Assembly: GCA_003567475.1 (NCBI GenBank) | Contig: PWZL01000003.1 | Span: 1-64,000 of the forward strand | DNA: 64,000 bases | From: Gammaproteobacteria bacterium | Lineage (GTDB): Bacteria; Pseudomonadota; Gammaproteobacteria; Steroidobacterales; PWYM01 | Direction: 5' to 3' | Shown here: positions 1 through 15,364 of the stretch, piece after piece | Layout: every line of letters starts with the position of its first letter | How positions within the stretch are numbered: position 1 is the first letter of the stretch | Made by a program: the position numbers and the translations under genes | Notes under the pieces: generated by a model | What the model was told of the DNA's origin: nothing | Database searches by the model: none | What the model saw: the letters and a program-made list of their open reading frames with translations, nothing else

Positions 1-74
1 CGCCCGGGGGCCGATCGCGCCCGGGCCGGTCCCGGTTCAGGTGCCTGCTGCACCGCCGTGAAGGCGCCACACCC

Positions 75-707
75 TCACTGCCCGAAGTCCGGTGCACCGT
101 TGCCGAGATAGGCCTGTTCTTCCGCAGTGGCCTCGCGGCCGAGCACCGCGTTGCGGTGCGGAAAGCGACCGAACCGCTCGATGATGTCGTGATGAAGTTC
201 GGCGAATTCGGCCATGGTCTGAAACGTTTCACGGCGCGTCTCGTCCACGCGCTCCGCGAGAGCGCGGAAGGCCTTCACCCCCAGTGCCTGCACCCGCAGG
301 TTCTCCGCGTGTTGCAGCGGCATGTAGAAAAACGCCCGTTCGATCGGCGCCAGGCCACGATCGAGGCCGTTGCGGATGCCGTCCAGAGTCAGTGCCAGGG
401 CCTTGCCGTCATGCGCGAAGGCGCCGGCGGTGCCGCGGGCCACGTTGCGCGGAAACTGGTCGAGCACCAGGATCAGCGCCAGTCTGCCGCGCGGGTGGCT
501 GATCCACTCCCGGTATTCACCCCGCGCCGCGAGGTCGATGTCTGGCGCAAAGCGCTGGCGGACTTCCGCGTCGAAGACATCGTCGCTGCCGAACCACACT
601 TTCATTCTCGCATCGAGTCCCGGGGCATCGAATGCCCGCCCCTGGAACCAGAACGCGAGCACTTCCAGTGCGCGTTCGGGAATTTCGTTTGCGTCGGTCT
701 GTTCCAC
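75..707 (-). CDS. DUF924 family protein
   Basis: 210 aa ORF; 'LVLDQFPRNVARGT' and 'FFYMPLQHAE' typical of DUF924. Confidence 0.85.
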   Translation of the reverse strand: MEQTDANEIPERALEVLAFWFQGRAFDAPGLDARMKVWFGSDDVFDAEVRQRFAPDIDLAARGEYREWISHPRGRLALILVLDQFPRNVARGTAGAFAHDGKALALTLDGIRNGLDRGLAPIERAFFYMPLQHAENLRVQALGVKAFRALAERVDETRRETFQTMAEFAELHHDIIERFGRFPHRNAVLGREATAEEQAYLGNGAPDFGQ

Positions 708-827
708 AGCTGGCCTCCCCCTTGGCGATCGCCCTGGCCGGGACGGCGGCGACGGCCGTCACCGTCTGCCGCCTGAGGCCGGGCTCTGTTATGTTATGGC
801 AACTGAGCCGCGAGGTCGTGTCCGCCC

Positions 828-1325
828 ATGTTGGAGTTCGTGTCGGGGTATGGGTCCTCAGCGCAGCGAGTCGCCACGCGGCTGTGCAGCGGCCTGCTGC
901 TGCTTGCGCTGTCGGGCTGCGCGCTGCTGCGCCCGGAGCTCCAGCCGCCCCAGGCCACGCTGGTGGCGGTGGAAATGACCGAGTTGGGGGTACGTCAGCA
1001 GCGCTTCCGGCTGGTGATCGACCTTGACAACCCCAACACCATCGCGCTTCCGGTGAACGCGCTGGCTTACAGCGTGATGCTCGAGGGCGCGCCGTTCGCT
1101 GAGGGTCGCACCGAAGGCGGCTTCAGGGTGCCGGCGGGCGGGCGCGAGCGGGTGCGCCTGACCGTAAGCACCGACCTGTTGCGCTCGCTTGAGCAGTTGC
1201 AGGGGCTGCTGGTCGCCGGGCGGCGCGATGTGGGTTACGAACTGGACGGCCGTGTCTGGCTGGACATGCCGATGCGCCCCTCCCTGCGGTTTTCGGATCG
1301 CGGCAGCATCGACATCGACTTCTGA
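828..1325 (+). CDS. LEA type 2 family lipoprotein
   Basis: N-terminal lipobox 'LALSGC'; 'LVIDLDNPNTIALPVNALAYSVMLEG' resembles LEA14/WHy domain. Confidence 0.75.
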   Translation: MLEFVSGYGSSAQRVATRLCSGLLLLALSGCALLRPELQPPQATLVAVEMTELGVRQQRFRLVIDLDNPNTIALPVNALAYSVMLEGAPFAEGRTEGGFRVPAGGRERVRLTVSTDLLRSLEQLQGLLVAGRRDVGYELDGRVWLDMPMRPSLRFSDRGSIDIDF

Positions 1326-1390
1326 TCGTTCACTCACCGGTCGCCCGGGTTGCCGGCACTTGGCAGATGGACGCGCCGGTGGCAAATTGA

Positions 1391-1404
1391 CGTTGTATAC
1401 AACG
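1391..1404. promoter_or_regulatory. 14-bp perfect palindrome CGTTGTATACAACG upstream of gltB (candidate operator)
   Basis: Self-complementary CGTTGTATACAACG directly after a TTGACG -35-like hexamer (1387-1392). Confidence 0.55.
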
Positions 1405-1553
1405 CTGATTTACCTTTGGGGGTCGCGGGCGGCTGTCTGGCACGCATCCACCCCAGGGACACCAGCCGATCCAGGCGGTGCGGGCGCCGCAGGTTCCCCG
1501 GATCCTGAGCTTCATCCACATCACGCGAAACGGACGTTTCGTTGAGGGCCGCC

Positions 1554-7449
<5,896 letters not shown>

Positions 7450-7549
7450 GCTCCGCACCACCCGGCGGCAATGATGCACGGATGCAGCGGGTTCGTAACC
7501 CCCTCGTATCCGTTTTGTCGCACGCCCGTCATGCCACTCCCCTAACGTT

Positions 7550-7581
7550 CTGACACTTGATCGATTTGATCGTGGTGTCAG
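7550..7581. promoter_or_regulatory. Inverted repeat CTGACAC-N18-GTGTCAG in the leader of the TonB-dependent receptor gene
   Basis: ctgacacttgatcgatttgatcgtggtgtcag, about 20 nt upstream of the ATG at 7601. Confidence 0.5.
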
Positions 7582-7600
7582 CCGTTTGCAGGAGTGTTGC

Positions 7601-10273
7601 ATGTCTCGTCCTTCTCTGTTTCTCGTGGTGCGCCCGCTCGGCGCCAACCGTCAGCATGCTCGTCGCCCGTTGGCCATCGCCGTCGGCCTTGCCTTGGCCT
7701 CGACCTGCACGGCGGTTTCGGGGCAGACGCGCGATGCCCAGACCACGAACGTCATCGAGGAAGTCGAGGTGGTCGGTCAGCGTCTGGCGATTACCGAAGC
7801 GGCCCGTCGCAAACGCGAGGCGGCCAATCTGCGTGACATCACTGCCTCGGATGACATCGGGCGCCTGCCTGACCTCAACATTGGCGACGCGCTGTCACGA
7901 CTGCCCGGTGTGTCGACCGATCAGTTCGAGGGCGAGGCCCGATTCGTCAATATTCGCGGCCTCGACGCATCCCTGAACAATCTCACGCTGGATGGTGTCC
8001 AGATCGCGACTGGCGACGATCGCGGCCGCGACGGCCGCAGTGCCGCCCTGGACGGCATCAGTACTTCCGGAATTTCCGCGATCGAGGTGATCAAGACCCC
8101 GACACCCGACATGGACGGGGTCGGGGTTGGCGGCACCATCAACATCATTTCCCCCAGTGCCTTCGACCGCGATCAGGCGTTCTACGGGGCACGCCTGGAC
8201 ACCAGCCAGTCCAGCGTGAGCGACACCAGTCTGTTCGACTGGCTGAACGCCGAGCTGTTCGGCGGCAACGTCTTCGGCGTCGAGCGCAATGTGGGCGTTT
8301 TCGCGTCGCTCGATGTCCTGCGGCGTGATCGACTGGTCCGGGATCGTGCCGACAACGCGCGTTGGAGCCCGGTGGGCGATGACCTGCTGCCGACCCGTCT
8401 CGATATCACCCGCTTCCCGATCAAGCGGGAGCGTGTCAACTTCACGACCAACCTCGAATATCGGCCGACCGACACCAGCGAGTTTTTCCTGCGTGGCCTG
8501 TACACCAACGATCAGCGCACGATCACCAACCGTGTGGCGGAGCAGTGGGAACTGCGGGGCGCGCCTGTGGTGGAGGCTGAAGGTGTCTTTGGCGGGCCGG
8601 TGCGTTTGACGCTCGATGGCTGGGAGCGGGAACAGGAAAACGAAACCTTCAGCCTGACCGGCGGCGGTGGCCACGAGCTGGGCCGCGATCTGCGGGTCGA
8701 TTACTCCTTGGCCTGGGCGCGTGCGACGTCAGACCGCCCGTTATGGGTCCAGAACCGCTTCCGCACCGGGAATTTCCCAGGCCGGCTCATCATCGATGAC
8801 GGTGTCCGCTATGAGGCGGTCGACCCGGACTTTTTCACGGATCCCGCCAACTATCGTCTCCAGCGCGTACGCATCGACTCGATTGATACCCGGGAGCGCC
8901 TGTTCGCGCCGAAGTTCGATGTGACATGGCAGACGCAATGGGCCGGGATGGACGCGCTGTTCAAGAGCGGCGTGAAGGCCACGTTCCGCAACAAGTCCGT
9001 CGATGCCCGGTCCGACCGCTTCATTCCGACCGAAACGCTGACCCTGGCGGACAATAATTTCGCTCTTCCCGGCCCCGGACGCCCGGGCTATCCGTTTGGC
9101 GGAGCGTGGTTCCAGGGGGCCTACAGCGGTGGGGTTGCCGTCGATAACCAGGCGGTGCTCAACTACTTCTTCGCCAATCGTGATCTCTTCACGTTCTCGG
9201 AGACCGAATCGATCGCGAACAACCTGGAAGATGACTTCGACACGGATGAGGATGTCTACGCCGGTTACCTGATGGCGCAGCTGGAGTCTGGCCCGATGCT
9301 GTGGACTGTCGGGGCGCGGCTCGAATACACCGACTATGCCTCGAGCGCCGCCCGCGTGACGTTCGTGGACGATGAAATCGTCTCGATCGAAGACCTGCGG
9401 GAGACGAAAAGCTACACCGATGTCCTGCCCAATCTGCAGGTGCGCTATCAGTTGCAGGATGATCTCATCCTGCGCGCCGCCTGGACCCAGGCGATCGGCC
9501 GCCCGGACTTCGTCGCGGCTGCGCCCATCCAGTCTTTCGAGGTTGATCGGATCGGCACGGGGCCTGATGGTGAGGGGGTATTCACGGCGTCGCTGAGTAC
9601 CGGCAACCCGCAGCTCGACCGCTTCCGCGCGAATAATTTCGATGTTTCGCTGGAATATTATCCGACCGCAACCAGCGTTTTCGCCGCAGCGGCCTTTTAC
9701 AAACGCATCCGCAATCCGATTTTCGATCTGCGCGAGACCCAGTTCGACACCAGCTTCGGTGGTTTCGATCTCGAGGTGCTGCAAATCAGCACATCGCAGA
9801 ATGCCGATGCGGGGCGCGTCAGTGGCTTCGAACTGACCGCCCAGGATCAGTTCACGTTCCTGCCAGCGCCCTTCGACAATTTTGGGGCGAGCGTGAACCT
9901 GACACTTGTCAGCTCCAGCACCAATGTCAGCGACCGCGCGGACAGCTTGCCGTTTTTCGGTCAGGCTGACCGCATCTTCAATGCCGCGCTGTTTTACCAG
10001 CAGGAGGGCTTCGAGGCCCGGCTGGCCTACCGACGCCGGTCGGAGTTCCTGGAAGCGCTCGGCGGGAACGCGGACCAGGATATCTTTCGGGACAGCTACC
10101 AGCAGCTCGACTTTCGGACCAGCTATCGCTTCGCCAACGGGTTCTCGGTGTCGTTGGATGCCTGGAACCTGACCAATGAGCAGCCGCGAGTGTTCCAGGG
10201 TGTCAGGTCGCGTTTCTGGGGTCTGGAGGATACGGGTCGGATTTACACGATCGGCGTTCAATGGGCGATGTAG
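7601..10273 (+). CDS. TonB-dependent receptor (Xanthomonas/Caulobacter type)
   Basis: Plug 'RFVNIRGLDASLNNLTLDGVQIAT', 'TPDMDGVGVGGTINII', C-terminal beta-barrel; ATG 7601 with upstream GGAG. Confidence 0.9.
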   Translation: MSRPSLFLVVRPLGANRQHARRPLAIAVGLALASTCTAVSGQTRDAQTTNVIEEVEVVGQRLAITEAARRKREAANLRDITASDDIGRLPDLNIGDALSRLPGVSTDQFEGEARFVNIRGLDASLNNLTLDGVQIATGDDRGRDGRSAALDGISTSGISAIEVIKTPTPDMDGVGVGGTINIISPSAFDRDQAFYGARLDTSQSSVSDTSLFDWLNAELFGGNVFGVERNVGVFASLDVLRRDRLVRDRADNARWSPVGDDLLPTRLDITRFPIKRERVNFTTNLEYRPTDTSEFFLRGLYTNDQRTITNRVAEQWELRGAPVVEAEGVFGGPVRLTLDGWEREQENETFSLTGGGGHELGRDLRVDYSLAWARATSDRPLWVQNRFRTGNFPGRLIIDDGVRYEAVDPDFFTDPANYRLQRVRIDSIDTRERLFAPKFDVTWQTQWAGMDALFKSGVKATFRNKSVDARSDRFIPTETLTLADNNFALPGPGRPGYPFGGAWFQGAYSGGVAVDNQAVLNYFFANRDLFTFSETESIANNLEDDFDTDEDVYAGYLMAQLESGPMLWTVGARLEYTDYASSAARVTFVDDEIVSIEDLRETKSYTDVLPNLQVRYQLQDDLILRAAWTQAIGRPDFVAAAPIQSFEVDRIGTGPDGEGVFTASLSTGNPQLDRFRANNFDVSLEYYPTATSVFAAAAFYKRIRNPIFDLRETQFDTSFGGFDLEVLQISTSQNADAGRVSGFELTAQDQFTFLPAPFDNFGASVNLTLVSSSTNVSDRADSLPFFGQADRIFNAALFYQQEGFEARLAYRRRSEFLEALGGNADQDIFRDSYQQLDFRTSYRFANGFSVSLDAWNLTNEQPRVFQGVRSRFWGLEDTGRIYTIGVQWAM

Positions 10274-11868
10274 GTGGCAGACTCCGGCCGGCGCCCGATA
10301 CCGCGCGCCGACCCTGGGTCACGAGCTCCAGGAGGATGGGGCGGCTGCGTTCGGCTGCACTCGCCATTGCCGTATGGCTGGCAGTGGCGCTGCCCGTCTG
10401 GGCGGATGGCGCCCGCGTCCTGTTGCTCTACACCAACGATATTCACGATCACGTCCGTCCCGGCGCGGCCGGCGTGGGGGGGCTGCCCTGGGTGGCGGGC
10501 TACGTCGCCGGCGTCCGGGCGGAACGCGACGACGTGCTGCTGCTCGACGCCGGCGATGCCGCTGAAAAAGGTGACCTCGTCGCCTTCCTCACGAACAGCG
10601 AGCTGACCTTCGAGGCTTTGGGCCGGATCGGCTATGACGCGATCGCCGTGGGTAACCACGAGCACACTCTCGGGCTGAACCAGCTCCGGCGTCTGGACGC
10701 TCTCACCGGACATCGTCTGCTGGCGCTCAATGTCATTGGCGGTGATGGTCTCCCGATGTTTGCGCCGTCGCGCGTGGTCGAGCGCGCAGGTGCGCGCATC
10801 GCGGTGATCGGGATGGCGTTGCCCAGGGCCCGCGACACGCTGGATTTCGAAGTGTCGGCCCGCACGCTGGGCAGGCACGCGAGCATGCTTCGCGAGCAGG
10901 CGGCGGCGGACCTCGTGGTGGTCGTGGCCCACGTCGGGACAGTGGACGCCAGTCGCTGGTCACGCGCCGCACCGGAAGTCGACGTATTCGTCACCGGCCA
11001 TACCCACGAGACGCTGGCACAGCCGATGCGCGTGCCGGAAACCGGCGCCTTGGTGGTCCAGGCGGGTGCCAACGCACGCCAGCTCGGCAGGCTGGAGCTT
11101 GCGTTGCATCCGGGCGCGCGCCCGGACATCGTGGACGCGGAGATCGTGTTGCTCGACCACGAGCAGGTGGCCCCCGATGAGGCGATGCTCGCCTGGATCC
11201 TGGCCCGCGAAACCGCGCTTGCGCCGGATGCCGGGGTGGTGGTCGCCCAGCTCGAGGCGCCGCTCGGCTGGTTCGCGATTGCCCGGCTGTCGGCCGCTGC
11301 GATCAGGCAGCACGCCGATGCCGACATCGGGCTCTACCATCCCACACATGTGGTCAGGAATCCCCTGGTGCCCGGCGCCGTGACCGTGAACGACCTGTTC
11401 AGGGCCGCGGCAGATCGGGGGCATCCGCTGGTCGAGGTCGAGCTGTCGGGTGCCGAGATCGACGCTTACCTGACCGGGCTCGCCCGGCGGGATCCCCGGC
11501 GCTGGGGCGAGACCCAGTGGTCGGGGTTTCAGGTGATCCGCAGGCATGAGGGTCGCCTGGTCACCGACCTCGAGCGCGACCGTCGCTACCAGGTGGTGAT
11601 GCCACAGCGCGAGTGGGAAAAGCGCTTCCTGCGGTTGGCCGGTGAGCTGGACGGGCCTGAGCGCGAGGGTCCGCTCGCCGCGAGGGCATTCGTGGCAACG
11701 CCGGCAGGGTTCTCGTCGGTGGCAGCCCTGGCGCAGTACCTGGCCGCCCTGCCGCACGCCGTGGAACTGGAGCTTGTCCGCCTGGGCGCGGCCCAAGGCG
11801 ACCCCGATCCACTGGAGGCGACCGCGGAGGCCCTGTTCCTGGCGAGAACCTATCACCATGCAGACTGA
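10261..11868 (+). CDS. secreted bifunctional metallophosphatase/5'-nucleotidase
   Basis: 'LLYTNDIHDH', 'LLDAGDAAEKG', 'AVGNHEHTLG', 'VFVTGHTHE' metallophosphatase motifs plus 5'-nucleotidase C-terminal domain; signal peptide after an internal Met at 10336 (exact start uncertain). Confidence 0.88.
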   Translation: MGDVGGRLRPAPDTARRPWVTSSRRMGRLRSAALAIAVWLAVALPVWADGARVLLLYTNDIHDHVRPGAAGVGGLPWVAGYVAGVRAERDDVLLLDAGDAAEKGDLVAFLTNSELTFEALGRIGYDAIAVGNHEHTLGLNQLRRLDALTGHRLLALNVIGGDGLPMFAPSRVVERAGARIAVIGMALPRARDTLDFEVSARTLGRHASMLREQAAADLVVVVAHVGTVDASRWSRAAPEVDVFVTGHTHETLAQPMRVPETGALVVQAGANARQLGRLELALHPGARPDIVDAEIVLLDHEQVAPDEAMLAWILARETALAPDAGVVVAQLEAPLGWFAIARLSAAAIRQHADADIGLYHPTHVVRNPLVPGAVTVNDLFRAAADRGHPLVEVELSGAEIDAYLTGLARRDPRRWGETQWSGFQVIRRHEGRLVTDLERDRRYQVVMPQREWEKRFLRLAGELDGPEREGPLAARAFVATPAGFSSVAALAQYLAALPHAVELELVRLGAAQGDPDPLEATAEALFLARTYHHAD

Positions 11869-13252
11869 GCGGGAGACGGCGGTGGATCGCACACGGCGGG
11901 GGCTGATCGGCGGTGTGGTGCCGGGCGGTATCGGACTGGGGATCACGGCAGCGGCCTGGCCGGCGGCGGCCGGCCCGGCAGGCGTGGATGTCTCCAGCCC
12001 GGCTGTCAATGTCACGGACTTCGGCGCTCTTGGCGATGGCGAGACGCCCTGTGCCGAGGCGTTTCAGGCGGCAATCGACGAGGTGGAGGCCCGGGGCGGA
12101 GGAGTGGTACAGGTGCCTGCGGGCGTGTTCATCCTCGAGCAGACCCCGTTGGTCGGGAGCCGCGTCCACCTCAGGGGCGTCGGCGCGGCCAGCGTGCTGC
12201 GCGGGCGCCGCCCCGCCGGTCATGAGGGCGCGGCCCTGATCAGTAACAAGGGCCAACAGGCACGCGGCTACGAGGGGGCGCACGACTGGAGCATCACGCA
12301 TTTCGCGATCGACAGTCCGCAAACCAACGGCATTGTGATCACGCATGCCGCGCGTGTTTACATCGGCTTCATTCTCGGCATCGAGGTGTTCAATCACTTC
12401 GTGGATACCGCGGGCAGGGACATCCTCTGCGAGCACCTGTGGCTGACTGGACACAGCGGCACCAGCACCTTCCAGATCGATTCCCTGAGCGGGGCCCAGA
12501 CCATCTGGGACGGCGAACGGGCGGTGCCGCCGCGCTACGACGGGACGGATTCCCGGGACGTGATTCTGCGCAGTTCGATCATCACGGCGACCGCCGGGAC
12601 TCAGGGAGACCGTCCTCGCCATGACAGCAGCGTACATTTTCATGGTGACGATACGGCGGGGTTTCTGTTCAGCGATCTGGTGCTCGGTGGTGCGGCCATC
12701 GGGTTCTATCAGGATGCCGGCACCCGGTATGACGACATCCAGATCAGCAACGTGCGCTGTCATAATCCGGTGGCGGCGCTGCGGTTGAACGCCGGGCGTA
12801 CCGATCAGCGTGGCCTGATGGTCAGGGGACTCGCTCACGTGCCTCCGGCGGTAGGTGAGGCAGGGTACCGTGGGCTCGAGATCGCCGGACGCCGCCAGCT
12901 CATCCTGGCAGATATCCAACTGCAGGCGCCGGCCGTGCCTGCGGTCCATGCACTGCACCTTACCGGCTGCGATGGGGTCCGGATTCATGGACTCCAGGCG
13001 TCGGCGAGTGGCGGCAACGGCGTGGTGATCAGCGACCGTCCCCCCGCAGGGGTGGACGTCCCCGCGGCGCTGGCGCAGCCCTCCGCAGCGGAGGAATCCA
13101 GCCGCCAGATTCTCCTGGAGAGCACGCACCTGTCGGGTTTCGCCGTGGGCTGCCAGCTCCACGAGACCGGCCAGGGCACCGTGCGGGCGCGCGGAAATCT
13201 TTTCGATCGGGTGGCTACGCCCTACCTCGGTCCGATCGACCACGACCTGTGA
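11858..13252 (+). CDS. right-handed parallel beta-helix (pectate lyase superfamily) protein with Tat-like signal
   Basis: ATG at 11858 overlaps the previous stop; 'RTRRGLIGG' Tat-like motif; 'VNVTDFGALGDGETPCAEAFQAAIDEVEARGGGVVQVPAGVFIL' pectate_lyase_3 signature. Confidence 0.8.
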   Translation: MQTERETAVDRTRRGLIGGVVPGGIGLGITAAAWPAAAGPAGVDVSSPAVNVTDFGALGDGETPCAEAFQAAIDEVEARGGGVVQVPAGVFILEQTPLVGSRVHLRGVGAASVLRGRRPAGHEGAALISNKGQQARGYEGAHDWSITHFAIDSPQTNGIVITHAARVYIGFILGIEVFNHFVDTAGRDILCEHLWLTGHSGTSTFQIDSLSGAQTIWDGERAVPPRYDGTDSRDVILRSSIITATAGTQGDRPRHDSSVHFHGDDTAGFLFSDLVLGGAAIGFYQDAGTRYDDIQISNVRCHNPVAALRLNAGRTDQRGLMVRGLAHVPPAVGEAGYRGLEIAGRRQLILADIQLQAPAVPAVHALHLTGCDGVRIHGLQASASGGNGVVISDRPPAGVDVPAALAQPSAAEESSRQILLESTHLSGFAVGCQLHETGQGTVRARGNLFDRVATPYLGPIDHDL

Positions 13253-13293
13253 GCCGCATCCGCGCGGGCAGGGGCGGGGTCGCAGGGCGGCGG

Positions 13294-15354
13294 TCAGAAC
13301 CGCCGTAGCCGGACCTGGACACGCGCGCTGCGCCCCGCGCCGTCGACCACGACGAGTTCATGGAACCCCGCGGTCTCCGGCAGCCACAGGGGCTGACCGA
13401 CACCATCCTCGGGGAGCGGCCGCCCCTCGTAATACCACTGCAGCGGCGGTGCGCCCGTCGCCGCAGGCACGAACCCCTGGGCGAAATCCGTGACCCAGAG
13501 TTCCGCGCCCTGCGGCGGGAAGCTGATGTCCGGGCCAGGGGGCGCGGATGCGAAGCGCGCGAGGGCATGTCGGGGCGCGGTGGTGGTCCCGGCGCGCTGC
13601 GCGCGCAGTCCTGCGGGCGCCTGTGCCAGCAGCTCGGCCAGATCGAACAGCAAGGGCAATGCCGCACGCTGGCCTGTGGCGCCCGGGCGCGGTGCCCCGT
13701 CAGGCCGCCCGACCCAGACCACGACGGCGTAGCCATCGACCACACCCGCCGCCCAGGCATCGCGGAACCCCCAGGAGGTGCCGGTTTTGGCGGCGACCGC
13801 GGGCGCGTGGCTCAGCAGCCGCACCGGCAGACGCCCGGGAGGTGGCGGCGCGTCGCGCAGGATGTCGAGGACCTGCCCCGCCGCTCCCGCCGAGACCAGT
13901 CGCGTTCCCATGACGCTGCGATTGCGCGCGGCCCCCGCCTCGGTCCAGGCCAGCGGTTGGACGTTGCCGCCGGCGCCGAGACCTGCGTAGAGCGCGGCCA
14001 CGTCGGCCACGGTGATCCCCAGCCCGCCCAAGGCTAGGGCGAGTCCGGCCTCGTCGGCGCCGCCCGGCGGCAGCTCGACGGGCGTGCCGGCCAGTGCCAG
14101 CGCTGCGGCGTAGCGCGCCGGTCCGACGGCGGCCAGCAGCTGGACGGCTGGCAGGTTCAGCGACTGCTGCAGGGCGGTCGCGACCGTTGTTTCACCGCGG
14201 AAGCGACCGTCGAAATTCCCCGGGGCATAGCCTGAAAACTGCCGAGGCAGGTCGTCGATGCGCGTGCCCGCGCTCACCCGCCCGTCTTCCAGGGCCAGGG
14301 CGTAGATCAGCGGCTTCAGCACCGAGCCCGGCGAGCGGTGACGGGCTGTGAGGTCCAGCCAGCCGCCGCTGCGGTCGCGACCCGCGGAACCGGCACCCGC
14401 CACGACCGCCCGGCCGTCCAGGGCGACCACCAGCGCCGCGGCCTGCACTCCGGGCCCCTCGGCCACAGCGCGCGCGCGGACCTTGTCCTCTACGGCGGCC
14501 TGCAGGGGGAGATCCAGCGTACTGCGTACGGTCGGGGTCTGGCCGGCCTCGGCCAGCGCCCGCTCGCTCGCATGCCAGGCGTGTGCCGGGAAGCTCTGCC
14601 GTCGCGGCACCGCTTCGGCCGCCGCCTCGGCCGCGCGCTGCCCGTCCAGCAGTCCGGCCGTCACCAGTCGTCGGAGGATGCGCGCACGGGCCTGGGCGGC
14701 AGCCTCGGGGTGGCGGTCGGGTCGGCGCGCCTCGGGCGCCTGGGGCAGGGCGAGCAGCAGCGCGAGCTGCTCGGGCGCGAGTTCCCGGGGCTCGCGCCCG
14801 AACCATGCCCAGCTGCCGGCACGAAGCCCTTCGAGGTTGCCGCCATAGGGCGCCAGCGTCAGATACAGCGTGAGGATCTCCTGCTTGTCGAGACGCCGCT
14901 CGAGCTGCAGGGCTCGAAGCATTTCCACCAGCTTGGCGCCCGGCGTGCGGCGTGGCCGGGGTTCCAGCAGGCGGGCCGTCTGCATGGTGAGTGTCGAGGC
15001 GCCGGAGCCGATCCGTCCGGTCGCGAGCGCATCACGCAGGGCGCGCAGCACGGCCCGGGCATCGACGCCCGGGTGCGAGAAGAACCGCCGGTCCTCGATC
15101 TCCAGCAATGCACGCAGGAACGCCGGATCGACCTCCGCCAGCGTCACCGGCAGTCGCCAGCGTCCGTCGGTCAGGGGAAAGGCCCGCAGCGGGCGTCCGG
15201 TGCGATCCACGACCACCGGCGAGAGTGCTACGCCTGGGGGGGCCGGCAGCGGCGGCGGAAACAGCACATCCAGGGCGGCCAGCAGCCCGGCAAGCGCCAG
15301 GGCGATCGCGAGCGCGGCCCGCCCGCCCGCCACGGCGCCGTGGGCGCGCTTCAT
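13294..15354 (-). CDS. pbpC: penicillin-binding protein 1C
   Basis: Transglycosylase 'IEDRRFFSHPGVDARAVLRALRDAL...GASTLTMQTARLL', transpeptidase 'SPGSVLKPLIYALAL', 'AKTGTSWGFRDAWAAG', C-terminal biPBP-like domain. Confidence 0.95.
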   Translation of the reverse strand: MKRAHGAVAGGRAALAIALALAGLLAALDVLFPPPLPAPPGVALSPVVVDRTGRPLRAFPLTDGRWRLPVTLAEVDPAFLRALLEIEDRRFFSHPGVDARAVLRALRDALATGRIGSGASTLTMQTARLLEPRPRRTPGAKLVEMLRALQLERRLDKQEILTLYLTLAPYGGNLEGLRAGSWAWFGREPRELAPEQLALLLALPQAPEARRPDRHPEAAAQARARILRRLVTAGLLDGQRAAEAAAEAVPRRQSFPAHAWHASERALAEAGQTPTVRSTLDLPLQAAVEDKVRARAVAEGPGVQAAALVVALDGRAVVAGAGSAGRDRSGGWLDLTARHRSPGSVLKPLIYALALEDGRVSAGTRIDDLPRQFSGYAPGNFDGRFRGETTVATALQQSLNLPAVQLLAAVGPARYAAALALAGTPVELPPGGADEAGLALALGGLGITVADVAALYAGLGAGGNVQPLAWTEAGAARNRSVMGTRLVSAGAAGQVLDILRDAPPPPGRLPVRLLSHAPAVAAKTGTSWGFRDAWAAGVVDGYAVVVWVGRPDGAPRPGATGQRAALPLLFDLAELLAQAPAGLRAQRAGTTTAPRHALARFASAPPGPDISFPPQGAELWVTDFAQGFVPAATGAPPLQWYYEGRPLPEDGVGQPLWLPETAGFHELVVVDGAGRSARVQVRLRRF

Positions 15355-15364
15355 GGCGATGGCC

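Noticed and set aside
8741-10261. 506-aa minus-strand ORF opposite the TonB receptor
   Set aside because: Shadow ORF; the receptor reading has clear plug and barrel features.
11561-13243. 560-aa minus-strand ORF opposite the beta-helix gene
   Set aside because: Shadow ORF with no domain; the plus-strand gene has a signal sequence and known fold signature.
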